Below, piece after piece: positions 1 through 7,731 of a DNA stretch of 64,000 bases. The notes under the pieces are model-generated. The model ran no database searches, was not told the DNA's origin, and saw only the letters and a list, made by a program, of their open reading frames with translations. The DNA comes from Lewinellaceae bacterium (GTDB lineage Bacteria; Bacteroidota; Bacteroidia; Chitinophagales; Saprospiraceae), in NCBI GenBank assembly GCA_020636095.1, contig JACJYN010000009.1, positions 186,001 to 250,000 of the forward strand. Direction: 5' to 3'. The position numbers and the translations under genes were made by a program. Numbering within the stretch: position 1 is the stretch's first letter; each line of letters begins with the position of its first letter.

Positions 1-807
1 GCGGCCCAGCTGCAGCGGGAACTGAAAAGCGCCCAGCGCCCGGAAGACAACTTTCACCACTATGCTGAACTCTACGACGCCTTAATCTGCCAGCCTTGCC
101 TGGATAGTTTCATGCGGGGATACCTGGCGTTCTTTGAGAAAAGATACAACATCGATTTTCCCGCCAGCTCGTTGCTTTCGGTTGGCTGCGGTACCGCCTT
201 AGTCGAACGTATGCTGATCGATGAATTTGGAGCGCCTTACGAGCAACTGTTCGGCATCGATATTTCTCCCGCAATGGTATCGGAAGCCAGCCGAAGAATA
301 CGCGCCGAAGTAGGCGATGTACTCGACTTCGATTCAGAGGGAAGAACATGGAATGTGGCCTTCAGCGGCCTCAACGTCTTCCACTACCTCGACTTTGAAC
401 GCCTGGAGGAAGCCATCCAGCGCACCGCCAAACTGGTAAGCCCCGGTGGTTATTTTATAGGTGATTTCATCACACCTGACCACATCCGTTGGTATCCCAA
501 CCTGATGTACTCGGCTGGCAAGCAGGTAATCTCCTTGCGCACCCCCCGGCTGGTGGAGGAAAAGGGCCGTGTATTTCAAGAAAGCGAGATCATCAACATC
601 AACTTTGGCGGTGGCGCCATGGAGCTGAATTACGCCGGTAAGCATAAGCGATTCCTTCCCCCCCTGCTCCGTATTCGCCGTTACTTCGAACGTGCCTTCG
701 GCGGCCAGGTGGACCTTTACGACGCACACAGCCTGGAACTGATCCCCGATTGGGCGGATAGTTGTCCGAGTACGCGTTATGTGGTGGTGGCGAGGAAAGG
801 GGGTTGA
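1..807 (+). CDS. Class I SAM-dependent methyltransferase (5'-truncated by window edge)
   Basis: The frame is open from base 1, so the N-terminus lies outside the window; the first internal ATG is at 112, but coding sequence clearly continues upstream of it. The visible protein has a Rossmann methyltransferase core: motif I reads LLSVGCGTALVE, followed by an acidic GIDIS strand and a later GLNVFHYLDF segment, then a PGGYFIGDF stretch typical of motif IV-VI. It should transfer a methyl group from S-adenosylmethionine; the substrate cannot be read from sequence. The C-terminus resembles uncharacterised methyltransferases that act on small molecules or glycans. It ends 24 bp before the convergent ada gene. 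Family assignment is firm, function is not. Confidence 0.8.
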   Translation, partial: AAQLQRELKSAQRPEDNFHHYAELYDALICQPCLDSFMRGYLAFFEKRYNIDFPASSLLSVGCGTALVERMLIDEFGAPYEQLFGIDISPAMVSEASRRIRAEVGDVLDFDSEGRTWNVAFSGLNVFHYLDFERLEEAIQRTAKLVSPGGYFIGDFITPDHIRWYPNLMYSAGKQVISLRTPRLVEEKGRVFQESEIININFGGGAMELNYAGKHKRFLPPLLRIRRYFERAFGGQVDLYDAHSLELIPDWADSCPSTRYVVVARKGG

Positions 808-831
808 TTGGGTTGGCGGTTTTCAACCCAG

Positions 832-1881
832 TCAACTTCGCTGCTCCAAATCAAGCAGCCGTTGCTTGCGCCACAAGCCTCCACCGTAGCCGGTTAGGCG
901 CCCGTCCGCGCCGATTACTCGATGGCAGGGGATGATGATGGCGATGCGGTTGTCCCCATTGGCGCGGGCTACTGCCCGAACGGCAGCGGGATTGCCGATG
1001 GCTTCCGCCTGCTGTCCATAAGAACGCTTTTCGCCGTAGGGAATGGCTTGCAGGGCAGCCCATACCTGCTGTTGGAAGTCTGTTCCCGGTAAAACGAGCG
1101 GTAGGCCGAACGTTTTTAAACTGCCTGAAAAATAAGCTTGCAATTGGCGGTTAAGGATAGAAAAATGAGAATTATCGCCCGGAAGCAGCTCCGCCTTCAG
1201 GTATTTTTTCAGGCGCTCCAGCTGGGTTTCCAGCATCCGGCGGTCGGTGAATTCAAGGAGGCAGATGCCTTCAGGTGTAGCGCCCGCCAGCATGGGCCCC
1301 AGCGGAGTCTCTATCCGGGTTATCGTTATAATGGCCCTGTTCTGACTCTCGCTGGGGGCAAAGCCGGTAATTTTTTTGAAAGTTTCTCCAAAGCCACTGA
1401 GGGAATCATAGCCATTCTGAAAAGCGGCATGCGTTACCTTTTCTCCGTATTTGATCTGCCCAAAGGCCTGATTGAGGCGTTGCATTCGCTGGAAAGCCTG
1501 GAAAGTCATCCCATGGTGCTTCTTGAACCAGCGGCGGACCCGGCTGGCGTTCAGCCCTCTGAACTCTAATTCTGAATCCCTGATCCGAATTTCCGGGTTG
1601 TTCTGAACTTCCTGAAACAATCCGCGCAACCACTCTGGCGTCTGGCCTTTTGACTGGAGCGGTTGGCAGACCTTACAGGGCCGATAGCCATGGTCCATCG
1701 CCTCTTTTACAGAGGCAAAATATTCTACATTTTCCGCTTTGGGTTTACGGGCGGTACAGGTGGGGCGGCAGAATATACCGGTCGTCCTGATCGCGGCAAA
1801 AAAGACGCCCTCAAAATGGCTGTCTTTTTGGACCAAAGCCTGATACATCGTGTTTTTTTCAGGTAAAGGGTAAGTTGACAT
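832..1881 (-). CDS. ada: Bifunctional DNA repair methyltransferase / transcriptional regulator Ada
   Basis: Ada repairs methylphosphotriesters and O6-methylguanine in DNA and, once methylated, activates alkylation-response genes. With the start chosen here (ATG at 1881, MSTYPLPEKN) the four zinc/acceptor cysteines fall at residues 38, 42, 69 and 72, exactly as in E. coli Ada; this supports the start over an upstream in-frame ATG at 1989. An AraC-type helix-turn-helix spans about residues 90-180 and the C-terminal O6-alkylguanine transferase domain carries PCHRV with the acceptor Cys near residue 319. Length is 349 aa, normal for the family. It converges on the upstream methyltransferase gene and is followed upstream by a rhodanese gene on the same strand. 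Confidence 0.95.
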   Translation of the reverse strand: MSTYPLPEKNTMYQALVQKDSHFEGVFFAAIRTTGIFCRPTCTARKPKAENVEYFASVKEAMDHGYRPCKVCQPLQSKGQTPEWLRGLFQEVQNNPEIRIRDSELEFRGLNASRVRRWFKKHHGMTFQAFQRMQRLNQAFGQIKYGEKVTHAAFQNGYDSLSGFGETFKKITGFAPSESQNRAIITITRIETPLGPMLAGATPEGICLLEFTDRRMLETQLERLKKYLKAELLPGDNSHFSILNRQLQAYFSGSLKTFGLPLVLPGTDFQQQVWAALQAIPYGEKRSYGQQAEAIGNPAAVRAVARANGDNRIAIIIPCHRVIGADGRLTGYGGGLWRKQRLLDLEQRS

Positions 1882-1998
1882 GGTATGCTGGTTATTCAGT
1901 AATACCACAAAGATAAGCCCACTGGAAAGAGGCAGCAACCGAAAACTGAACAAGCAATTTTGATGTGACGAACAACGGGCAGCTGGCAACCATTCCTT

Positions 1999-2379
1999 CT
2001 ACCCCCTGCTCAACGCCTCCACCGGGCCAAATACCTCCTCCCAGGCGCAGAGGCCGCCTTCCATATTATACACCTTCTCAAAGCCGCCATTCTGCATCAG
2101 CATACAGACGCGCATCGAGCGCCGCTCGGTGCGGCAGTAGACAAAGTAGGCGGCATTGCGGTCTAGTTGTTCCAATTGGTCCCAAAGATCAGGGGTGAGG
2201 TAGCTGATATTAATGGCGCCGGGAAGGTGCGCCTGTTGAAATTCTTCGGGGGTGCGCACATCGATCAAAAGGCCCTCTTTTTTTTTGTCGAGGGCGCGGG
2301 CGAAGTCCAGCGGAAGAAGGTTGTTCAGCTCCTGCCTGAGTAATTGCCAGCGTCGAGGTGTGCATGACTTATTTTGCAT
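1999..2379 (-). CDS. Rhodanese-like domain protein
   Basis: This is a single-domain rhodanese of 126 aa. The N-terminal CH2A-like segment reads LLIDVRTPEEF and the active-site loop reads YCRTERRSMR with the persulfide-forming cysteine, so sulfurtransferase activity is plausible; the physiological acceptor is unknown. I chose the ATG at 2379 (MQNKSCTPRR) rather than the in-frame ATG at 2448: a TATATTTG motif (the Bacteroidota -7 element) lies on the minus strand at 2419-2412, which would put transcription start between the two ATGs. The longer version would add a hydrophobic, signal-like N-terminus, so an exported isoform cannot be ruled out. It lies just upstream of ada on the same strand, with about 120 bp between them. 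Confidence 0.8.
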   Translation of the reverse strand: MQNKSCTPRRWQLLRQELNNLLPLDFARALDKKKEGLLIDVRTPEEFQQAHLPGAINISYLTPDLWDQLEQLDRNAAYFVYCRTERRSMRVCMLMQNGGFEKVYNMEGGLCAWEEVFGPVEALSRG

Positions 2380-2469
2380 ACGGCCAAGGATTGTATGATT
2401 TAGCTGGGACACAAATATAAGAAGGAATATAAAACAGCCATGTGACAAAGATCACGCTCGAAGCGTCTT

Positions 2470-3378
2470 TTATCCCCGAACCACCGCATACAATATCCTC
2501 GACGGCTTTCTGATTAGCTTGTTTGCCAGCTTGTCCACCAGGCGCCAGAGGCCAAACGGCAGGTATTTCAGAAAGACGTGCATCCTCAGGCGGATCAGCG
2601 CCTTATTGCCAAAGGTGTAGATATGCTGGCCGGCCACCTGTTCCATAGGAGTCAGGGCCAGCATTTTTTTCATAGTAAAAGAGTGAATATGAGCGTGCTG
2701 AGGCGTAGGCCGGTTGCAGTGGATGCAGAGGTAGTACGGTATCTTTTCGTCGTAAGGAGTGGTGACGATAAGCAGCCCGCCCGGGCGCAACACCCCCAAC
2801 AAACTGCCGATAAAGGCGCCGGGATCGGGTACATGTTCAATGATCTCGGAGGCAATGATGCAATCGAAAGCACCTTCCCGGAAGGGCAGCTGGTAAGCGT
2901 CGGCCACCACGCCATAGTGGTTGCCGTAAGGATAGCGCTCCACCGCTCGCTGGGGGTTGACCGTGGAAATATCCAAGGAACAAACACGCATCCCTCTGGG
3001 GCAAAAGTGCTGCGCCACCCAGGCTTTGCCGCAGCCTACATCCAGAATAGAGGTTGTGCTTTTCGGCACTTCGGCAATGATCGTCTCGTGCAGGCGCCGC
3101 ATCTCGTGGATCGAGGCGCCGTTCTCAAAATCCTCAAAATAATCGAACAACTCGGCATCGGCCTGATAATGATCAACATAGAAAAAACGGGAGCCGAAAC
3201 GCTCGTGTTGTTCTGCCTGAACGGATGTTTCCCGGGCGTTCTGAGGGAGTAAAATCGGTACGCTACCTGCTACCTCGTAGGCCAGGCCATCGCCAACCGA
3301 CTGGAGCCGGCCGTTTTTCCACTCCAGAGGTTGCCCGTTGTCTGGGCTGATGAGGATGTCTATTGGTATCTTTGACAT
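2470..3378 (-). CDS. Class I SAM-dependent methyltransferase with Trm112-like N-terminal segment
   Basis: The 302-aa protein starts with about 45 residues (IDILISPDNGQPLEW ... GSVPILLP) that resemble the Trm112p-like zinc-ribbon-derived segment seen at the front of many methyltransferases, although the zinc cysteines are absent. The methyltransferase core follows: motif I ILDVGCGKAWVA, an acidic end of strand 2 at CSLDIS, and DCIIASEIIEHVPDPGAF for motif IV (Methyltransf_11 type). The C-terminal 60 residues are basic and hydrophobic (WRLVDKLANKLIRK), which may give membrane association. Homologues often modify quinones, lipids or glycans, but nothing here fixes the substrate. It is separate from, and not a duplicate of, the methyltransferase at the window start. 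Confidence 0.8.
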   Translation of the reverse strand: MSKIPIDILISPDNGQPLEWKNGRLQSVGDGLAYEVAGSVPILLPQNARETSVQAEQHERFGSRFFYVDHYQADAELFDYFEDFENGASIHEMRRLHETIIAEVPKSTTSILDVGCGKAWVAQHFCPRGMRVCSLDISTVNPQRAVERYPYGNHYGVVADAYQLPFREGAFDCIIASEIIEHVPDPGAFIGSLLGVLRPGGLLIVTTPYDEKIPYYLCIHCNRPTPQHAHIHSFTMKKMLALTPMEQVAGQHIYTFGNKALIRLRMHVFLKYLPFGLWRLVDKLANKLIRKPSRILYAVVRG

Positions 3379-3520
3379 GATTTATGGCTTCTTTCCGGAG
3401 TGCAAAATAGAAAAATAAAAGAGTTGGGGTAAAGTATGAGCCCGTTAGCTTTTTACCCTCAAAACCCTTATAATTGTAAAAAATCTTTTCCATGGCAGAC
3501 ACAGCAGTATCTTAGTGCCC

Positions 3521-4738
3521 ATGAAAAAGCGCATTATCATCATCGGCGGTGGCGCCGCCGGCTTCTTTGGCGCCATCCGCTGCGCGGAATTGGAACCGGA
3601 GGCAGAAGTGATCATCCTGGAGGCAGGCAAGGACGTTTTAGGTAAAGTCAGAATTTCCGGCGGTGGCCGCTGCAATGTCACCCACGCCTGCTTTGTACCC
3701 AAGGATTTATCCAAAAACTACCCCCGTGGCGAGCGGGAGCTGATCGGCCCGTTTCACCAGTTTTGTACCGGAGACACCATCGAGTGGTTCGAGAAGCGGG
3801 GCGTTCCCACCAGGATCGAAGCCGACGGGCGGATGTTCCCAAGCACCAACAAATCACAAACCATAGTAGACTGCCTGCAGGGGGCGGCCCGCAAGGCGGG
3901 GATCAAATTGCTCCTGCAACAACGTGTACATCAACTCGAACCGCCTAAAGAAGGCCAGGGCCACTGGCATGTTCATACCAAAGAGGCCTCCTATCCTGCC
4001 GACGCCATCCTGCTGGCCACTGGCAGCAGCCCGGCCATGTGGAAGGTGCTGGAGCAGTTGGGCCACCGTATTGTTGATCCAGTCCCCTCTCTGTTTACCT
4101 TCAATATTAAAGACCCGCGTATCGAAGGCCTGCCCGGCCTATCGGTGCCGAAGGCGGAGGTGAGAGTTCAGGGCAGCAAACTGAACGCTGTCGGCCCGCT
4201 GCTGATCACCCACTGGGGCATGAGTGGCCCGGCTATCCTGAGGCTCTCCGCCTGGGGCGCCCGCGAGCTGGCGGAGCGTAAGTACCAGTTCATCATCCGA
4301 GTCAACTGGGTGAACCGCCACGTAGAGGAGGTGCGCGAAGAGCTGGAAGCCCTTCGGCAGCGGGAATCCAAAAAGCAACCCCACGCCAACGCCCAGTTCG
4401 GCCTGCCCGCCCGCCTGTGGCGCAGCCTGCTCACCTACGCCGGCATCCCCGAGCAGGCCCGCTGGGCAGAACTCAGCAAAAAGGCGATGACCAAACTGGC
4501 CGAAGAGCTGGCGCAAGGAAGTTACCCTGTCAACGGTAAGAGCACTTTCAAGGAGGAATTCGTCACCGCCGGTGGGGTGGACCTCAAGGAGGTGGACTTC
4601 AAGACCTTCCAAAGTAAATTATTCCCGGGCCTCTTCTTTGCCGGCGAAGTGCTGAACATCGACGCCATCACCGGAGGGTTTAATTTTCAGGCGGCGTGGA
4701 CCGGGGGGTGGATTGCGGGGGAAGGCCTGGCTGGATGA
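3521..4738 (+). CDS. BaiN/YhiN (HI0933) family FAD-dependent oxidoreductase
   Basis: A 405-aa flavoprotein of the HI0933/YhiN/BaiN family. The N-terminal dinucleotide-binding motif IIIIGGGAAGFFGAI is followed by the family hallmark GKVRISGGGRCNVTH near residue 45-60, a VLATGSSPAMW FAD segment, and the C-terminal block GGVDLKEVDFKTFQSKLFPGLFFAGEVLNIDAITGGFN that closes the FAD site. In gut bacteria a relative was proposed to act on bile acids, but most members have no known substrate, so only NAD(P)/FAD oxidoreductase is claimed. The ATG at 3521 is preferred to an in-frame GTG at 3515. It is transcribed divergently from the methyltransferase at 2470-3378 and ends shortly before the 75-bp repeat array. 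Confidence 0.88.
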   Translation: MKKRIIIIGGGAAGFFGAIRCAELEPEAEVIILEAGKDVLGKVRISGGGRCNVTHACFVPKDLSKNYPRGERELIGPFHQFCTGDTIEWFEKRGVPTRIEADGRMFPSTNKSQTIVDCLQGAARKAGIKLLLQQRVHQLEPPKEGQGHWHVHTKEASYPADAILLATGSSPAMWKVLEQLGHRIVDPVPSLFTFNIKDPRIEGLPGLSVPKAEVRVQGSKLNAVGPLLITHWGMSGPAILRLSAWGARELAERKYQFIIRVNWVNRHVEEVREELEALRQRESKKQPHANAQFGLPARLWRSLLTYAGIPEQARWAELSKKAMTKLAEELAQGSYPVNGKSTFKEEFVTAGGVDLKEVDFKTFQSKLFPGLFFAGEVLNIDAITGGFNFQAAWTGGWIAGEGLAG

Positions 4739-4895
4739 TAGTTGAATGGCTACACCTGCATTCCACAAGGCAGCGTGAAATCATTTGAAAATGGCGGACA
4801 AGCTGCGGAAAGAAACTGAAAAGGAAAACCGTCTGATTCGGGAAGGATTGTATGCGGCAGCGGCAGCTATAAGCAACCTGCAAAAGCATAATACC

Positions 4896-5495
4896 TGGCC
4901 TTGCGATCAGGATGATCGCGACGCGAGAGGACTCCGGTTCCGGTCCACCCAGTACGCCCAGGTGACTGCCTGGCCTTGCGATCAGGATGATCGCGACACG
5001 AGAGGACTCCGGTTCCGGTCCACCCAGTACGCCCAGGTGACTGCCTGGCCTTGCGATCAGGATGATCGCGACACGAGAGGGCTCCGGTTCCGGTCCACCC
5101 AGTACGCCCAGGTGACTGCCTGGCCTTGCGATCAGGATGATCGCGACACGAGAGGGCTCCGGTTCCGGTCCATCCAGTACGCCCAGGTGACTGCCTTACT
5201 TTGCGATCAGGATGATCGCGACACGAGAGGGCTCCGGTTCCGGTCCACCCAGTACGCCCAGGTGACTGCCTGGCCTTGCGATCAGGATGATCGCGACACG
5301 AGAGGGCTCCGGTTCCGGTCCACCCAGTACGCCCAGGTGACTGCCTGGCCTTGCGATCAGGATGATCGCGACACGAGAGGACTCCGGTTCCGGTCCACCC
5401 AGTACGCCCAGGTGACTGCCTGGCCTTGCGATCAGGATGATCGCGACACGAGAGGGCTCCGGTTCCGGTCCACCCAGTAAGCCCAGATGACGAAC
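4896..5495. repeat. 75-bp tandem repeat array, eight units (minisatellite)
   Basis: Eight consecutive, almost identical 75-bp units begin at 4896, 4971, 5046, 5121, 5196, 5271, 5346 and 5421. Only a few positions vary (for example GACGCG versus GACACG, AGAGGA versus AGAGGG, and TTACT in place of TGGCC in unit 5). The unit nearest the minus-strand gene (5421-5495) forms that gene's last codons and stop, so the array looks like repeated duplication of the 3' end of the gene. Each unit contains the inverted repeat GCGATCAGGATGATCGC, which can form a hairpin. Because 75 is a multiple of three, long frames stay open through the array on both strands; the gene's own frame meets TGA in every unit. 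Confidence 0.95.
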
Positions 5496-6097
5496 AGCCA
5501 CTGGAGGTGCCCTGCCCAGGCAATGGACTGAACATCTGGAGGCGGCGGGCCGAACAGGTTGGCCAGATAGATAAAGGCCAGAAATGCAACCAAACCCCAG
5601 AGCGCCCAGCGCCCTACCTGGTTTTTGGCCGTGGTGTTACGCAGATAGAGCCAGATGCCGGCCACAAACAGCAGCCCTTCCACGATAAGGGTGGCCGCCA
5701 CGGAATTCCAAAGGCCGATCCCTAAACGAGTTACTCCTCCTGGTATCAGCGGCAGGTCCGGCCGGTGCACCAGCAGGTCAAGGGCCCAGTGGCTTACCAC
5801 ACAAAGCCCCAGCACGATAGCGCCTGCCTTATACCTGCGGGCCAGCCAGTACACCCCCGCAAACAATAGCCCCCACACTACCACCATTAGCAGGCTGTGC
5901 GTGATAGGATAGTGTTCAAAATCCAGAGGCGTGACCCTGGTGATACCGGGCACGATCTTCACCCGCTCCAGGCCCAGCAGGAGCAAGGTGGGCCAGAGCA
6001 GGTCGACAAACTGGGCGGCCAGAAAAAGGCTGCCCAGAGAAACACGGGGAGCGGCAGCCTTAGCCCCAAAACCAACGGCGAAATGTCCTATGAACAT
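5432..6097 (-). CDS. YdjM-like integral membrane protein (DUF457/metal-dependent hydrolase-like)
   Basis: A 221-aa polytopic membrane protein with five to six hydrophobic segments. It opens with MFIGHFAVGFGAKAAAP and carries PITHSLLMVVVW and SHWALDLLVHRPDLP, the histidine/aspartate signatures of the YdjM/DUF457 membrane-hydrolase group; that family is induced by DNA damage in E. coli, but its activity is unclear. The last 20 or so codons (AYWVDRNRSPLVSRSS) lie inside the last unit of the 75-bp tandem array, and the stop TGA at 5434-5432 is part of the repeat. All downstream units are extra copies of this gene end. The tail is hydrophilic and follows the final transmembrane helix, so the amplification probably did not alter the membrane part. 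Confidence 0.75.
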   Translation of the reverse strand: MFIGHFAVGFGAKAAAPRVSLGSLFLAAQFVDLLWPTLLLLGLERVKIVPGITRVTPLDFEHYPITHSLLMVVVWGLLFAGVYWLARRYKAGAIVLGLCVVSHWALDLLVHRPDLPLIPGGVTRLGIGLWNSVAATLIVEGLLFVAGIWLYLRNTTAKNQVGRWALWGLVAFLAFIYLANLFGPPPPDVQSIAWAGHLQWLFVIWAYWVDRNRSPLVSRSS

Positions 6098-6157
6098 GGT
6101 AGTGAGAATTAATCTGCTGTAAAACTAGGTTATAGACAGATATTGTCAAAGCACTGC

Positions 6158-6991
6158 TTACGCTTCTTTTTCCAAGCCCAGGGCCACCTCCCGCAAATAA
6201 TCCAGGAGTTCCTGTCGCCCTTTGATATGCGCCAGGCTTTCAAAAGGAATCGGATCGCCAATGCTGATAAGAATCTCCTTCCCTATCTTATTATGGATCT
6301 CATAGATCAGGAAGCTGAGGCGCAGGCTTTGGTGGATCTGACTGGCCAGTTGAAAAAGAAAGCTGTTCTGCCCGTGAAAGTAAAGAGGTACGACGGTAGC
6401 ACGGCTGAACTGTATCAGTTTAGCAGTGAAGCGTTTCCACTCCAGGTCTACCGCAGGCAACCAGAAGCGGCGGGGAGCGGTCGCTACGCCGCCGGAAGGA
6501 AAGATGGCCACCGCTTCTCCAGCTTTGAGCCGCTCCATCGCTTTGGCGCGGGTATCCAGGTTGAGGAGGGCGGCTGCCTTGGTTTCCCGGAAATCGATGG
6601 GCAGCAGGTATTCCGCGAGCGCTTGCTCCCGCGTCAGCACTTCGTTGACGAGTACTGTAAAGCGGGGTCGCACCCGGGCAGCCAGGTGGCCGAGGATCAG
6701 CCCGTCGAGCAAACCGAAAGGGTGGTTGGCAACAAACACCAGTGGCCCTTCAGCCGGCGCTTTGGCCAGTTGGGCTTCATCGTACACCAGTTTGATCTCC
6801 AGCTGATCCAGCAGGGCTTTCCATAGTACCGCTGAAGGTAGGTGCTGAGCCTTTACCTCGTTGTACATGCGTTCCAACCGGCGGCGGCCGGTGGCATGCT
6901 CCACGGTGTTGATTAACAGGCGCTTAAGTAAGGGGTCGTCAGGGGAGGAATAAGTGAGGCGGGTGTTTTTTATATCCTTTTTCACCCCCAC
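6158..6991 (-). CDS. Lysophospholipid acyltransferase (PlsC-like/hemolysin-type)
   Basis: A 277-aa acyltransferase of the LPLAT superfamily. The catalytic block reads FVANHPFGLLDGL, in which the usual HX4D spacing is widened by one residue (H-x5-D), as I expect for the putative hemolysin/OlsA-like branch rather than classical PlsC. The second block FPSGGVATAP corresponds to the acyl-acceptor-binding FPEGTRS motif. It should acylate a lysophospholipid or an ornithine-type lipid at the inner membrane; the acceptor is unknown. It overlaps the upstream pseudouridine synthase gene by 10 bp on the same strand, which suggests translational coupling. No obvious transmembrane segments are seen apart from the hydrophobic patch around the active site. 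Confidence 0.82.
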   Translation of the reverse strand: MGVKKDIKNTRLTYSSPDDPLLKRLLINTVEHATGRRRLERMYNEVKAQHLPSAVLWKALLDQLEIKLVYDEAQLAKAPAEGPLVFVANHPFGLLDGLILGHLAARVRPRFTVLVNEVLTREQALAEYLLPIDFRETKAAALLNLDTRAKAMERLKAGEAVAIFPSGGVATAPRRFWLPAVDLEWKRFTAKLIQFSRATVVPLYFHGQNSFLFQLASQIHQSLRLSFLIYEIHNKIGKEILISIGDPIPFESLAHIKGRQELLDYLREVALGLEKEA

Positions 6992-7671
6992 TGCTGTTTA
7001 AACAGCCGCCAAATCTCATCCTGCTCGTCGGGGTTGGCTACGATCGTCACCGGTTCCTTCTTCACCGGGTGCTCGAAAGAAAGTGACCGGCAATGCAGAT
7101 GGATGGAGCCATCCGGGTTGGGAGTAGGAAAGCCGTATTTTACATCGCCCCGGATGGGGCAACCCATTCGGGCCAGTTGCACTCGTATCTGATGGGGGCG
7201 GCCCGTCTCGGGTTTTACTTCTATCAGGTTGTGGGAGCCGAGAGCAGCCATCAGGGTGTAGTCCAGCTCTGATCGTTTGGCGTCGCCTTTAGCCTTGGCG
7301 TAGGCATGCGCGAAGTTCTTGTTGCGGTCTTTCTCGATGTAGTGGACCAGATGGCCGGTGAGTGGCTCCGGCCGGGTGGCGCTGATGGCCCAGTACACTT
7401 TTTGGATTTCGCGATCCTTGAACAGTTGGTTCATCCTGGTCAATGCTTTGCTGGTGCGGGCAAAGATGGTGACGCCGCTCACCGGCCGGTCCAGCCGGTG
7501 AATGATGCCCAGAAAGACCGCCCCTGGCTTCTTGTAACGGTCTTTGATATAGTCTTTGACAAACTCACCCAGCGGCCGGTCGCCCGTCTCATCGCCCTGC
7601 ACCAGTACACCTGCCGGCTTGTTGACGGCGATCAGGTGGTTGTCTTCAAATAGTACTTGTAGTCCTTGCAT
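6982..7671 (-). CDS. RluA-family pseudouridine synthase
   Basis: A 229-aa enzyme that isomerises uridine to pseudouridine in rRNA or tRNA. The catalytic motif is GIIHRLDRPVSGV with the aspartate nucleophile in HRLDR; further RluA motifs are KVYWAI and the C-terminal KPETGRPHQIRVQLARMGCPIRGD. There is no S4 domain in front, so it belongs with the short RluA/RluC-catalytic-domain proteins (TruC or YjbO-like); the exact target base cannot be assigned. The start at 7671 gives MQGLQVLFEDNHLIAVNKPAG, the expected beginning. The 3' end overlaps the acyltransferase gene by 10 bp, indicating a two-gene operon. Confidence 0.9.
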   Translation of the reverse strand: MQGLQVLFEDNHLIAVNKPAGVLVQGDETGDRPLGEFVKDYIKDRYKKPGAVFLGIIHRLDRPVSGVTIFARTSKALTRMNQLFKDREIQKVYWAISATRPEPLTGHLVHYIEKDRNKNFAHAYAKAKGDAKRSELDYTLMAALGSHNLIEVKPETGRPHQIRVQLARMGCPIRGDVKYGFPTPNPDGSIHLHCRSLSFEHPVKKEPVTIVANPDEQDEIWRLFKQQWG

Positions 7672-7731
7672 GGTCGGCTATTCTTAATTTTGGCCTGCAA
7701 AGGTAGAATTTATTGTGGGAGGTACGAAGAA

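Noticed and set aside
4785..5480. A 231-codon plus-strand frame through the 75-bp repeat (TTG/ATG start at 4785/4791), encoding eight 25-residue units
   Set aside because: The repeat derives from the 3' end of the minus-strand gene; the frame is open simply because 75 is divisible by three. No signal, RBS or family supports it, so it is noted only under the repeat.
4896..5495. CRISPR array
   Set aside because: Units are contiguous 75-bp copies with no unique spacers, and no cas gene is present.
4867..5589. A 240-codon minus-strand frame overlapping the same repeats and the membrane-protein gene
   Set aside because: It is in a different frame from the YdjM-like gene, lacks any domain, and is explained by the tandem duplication.
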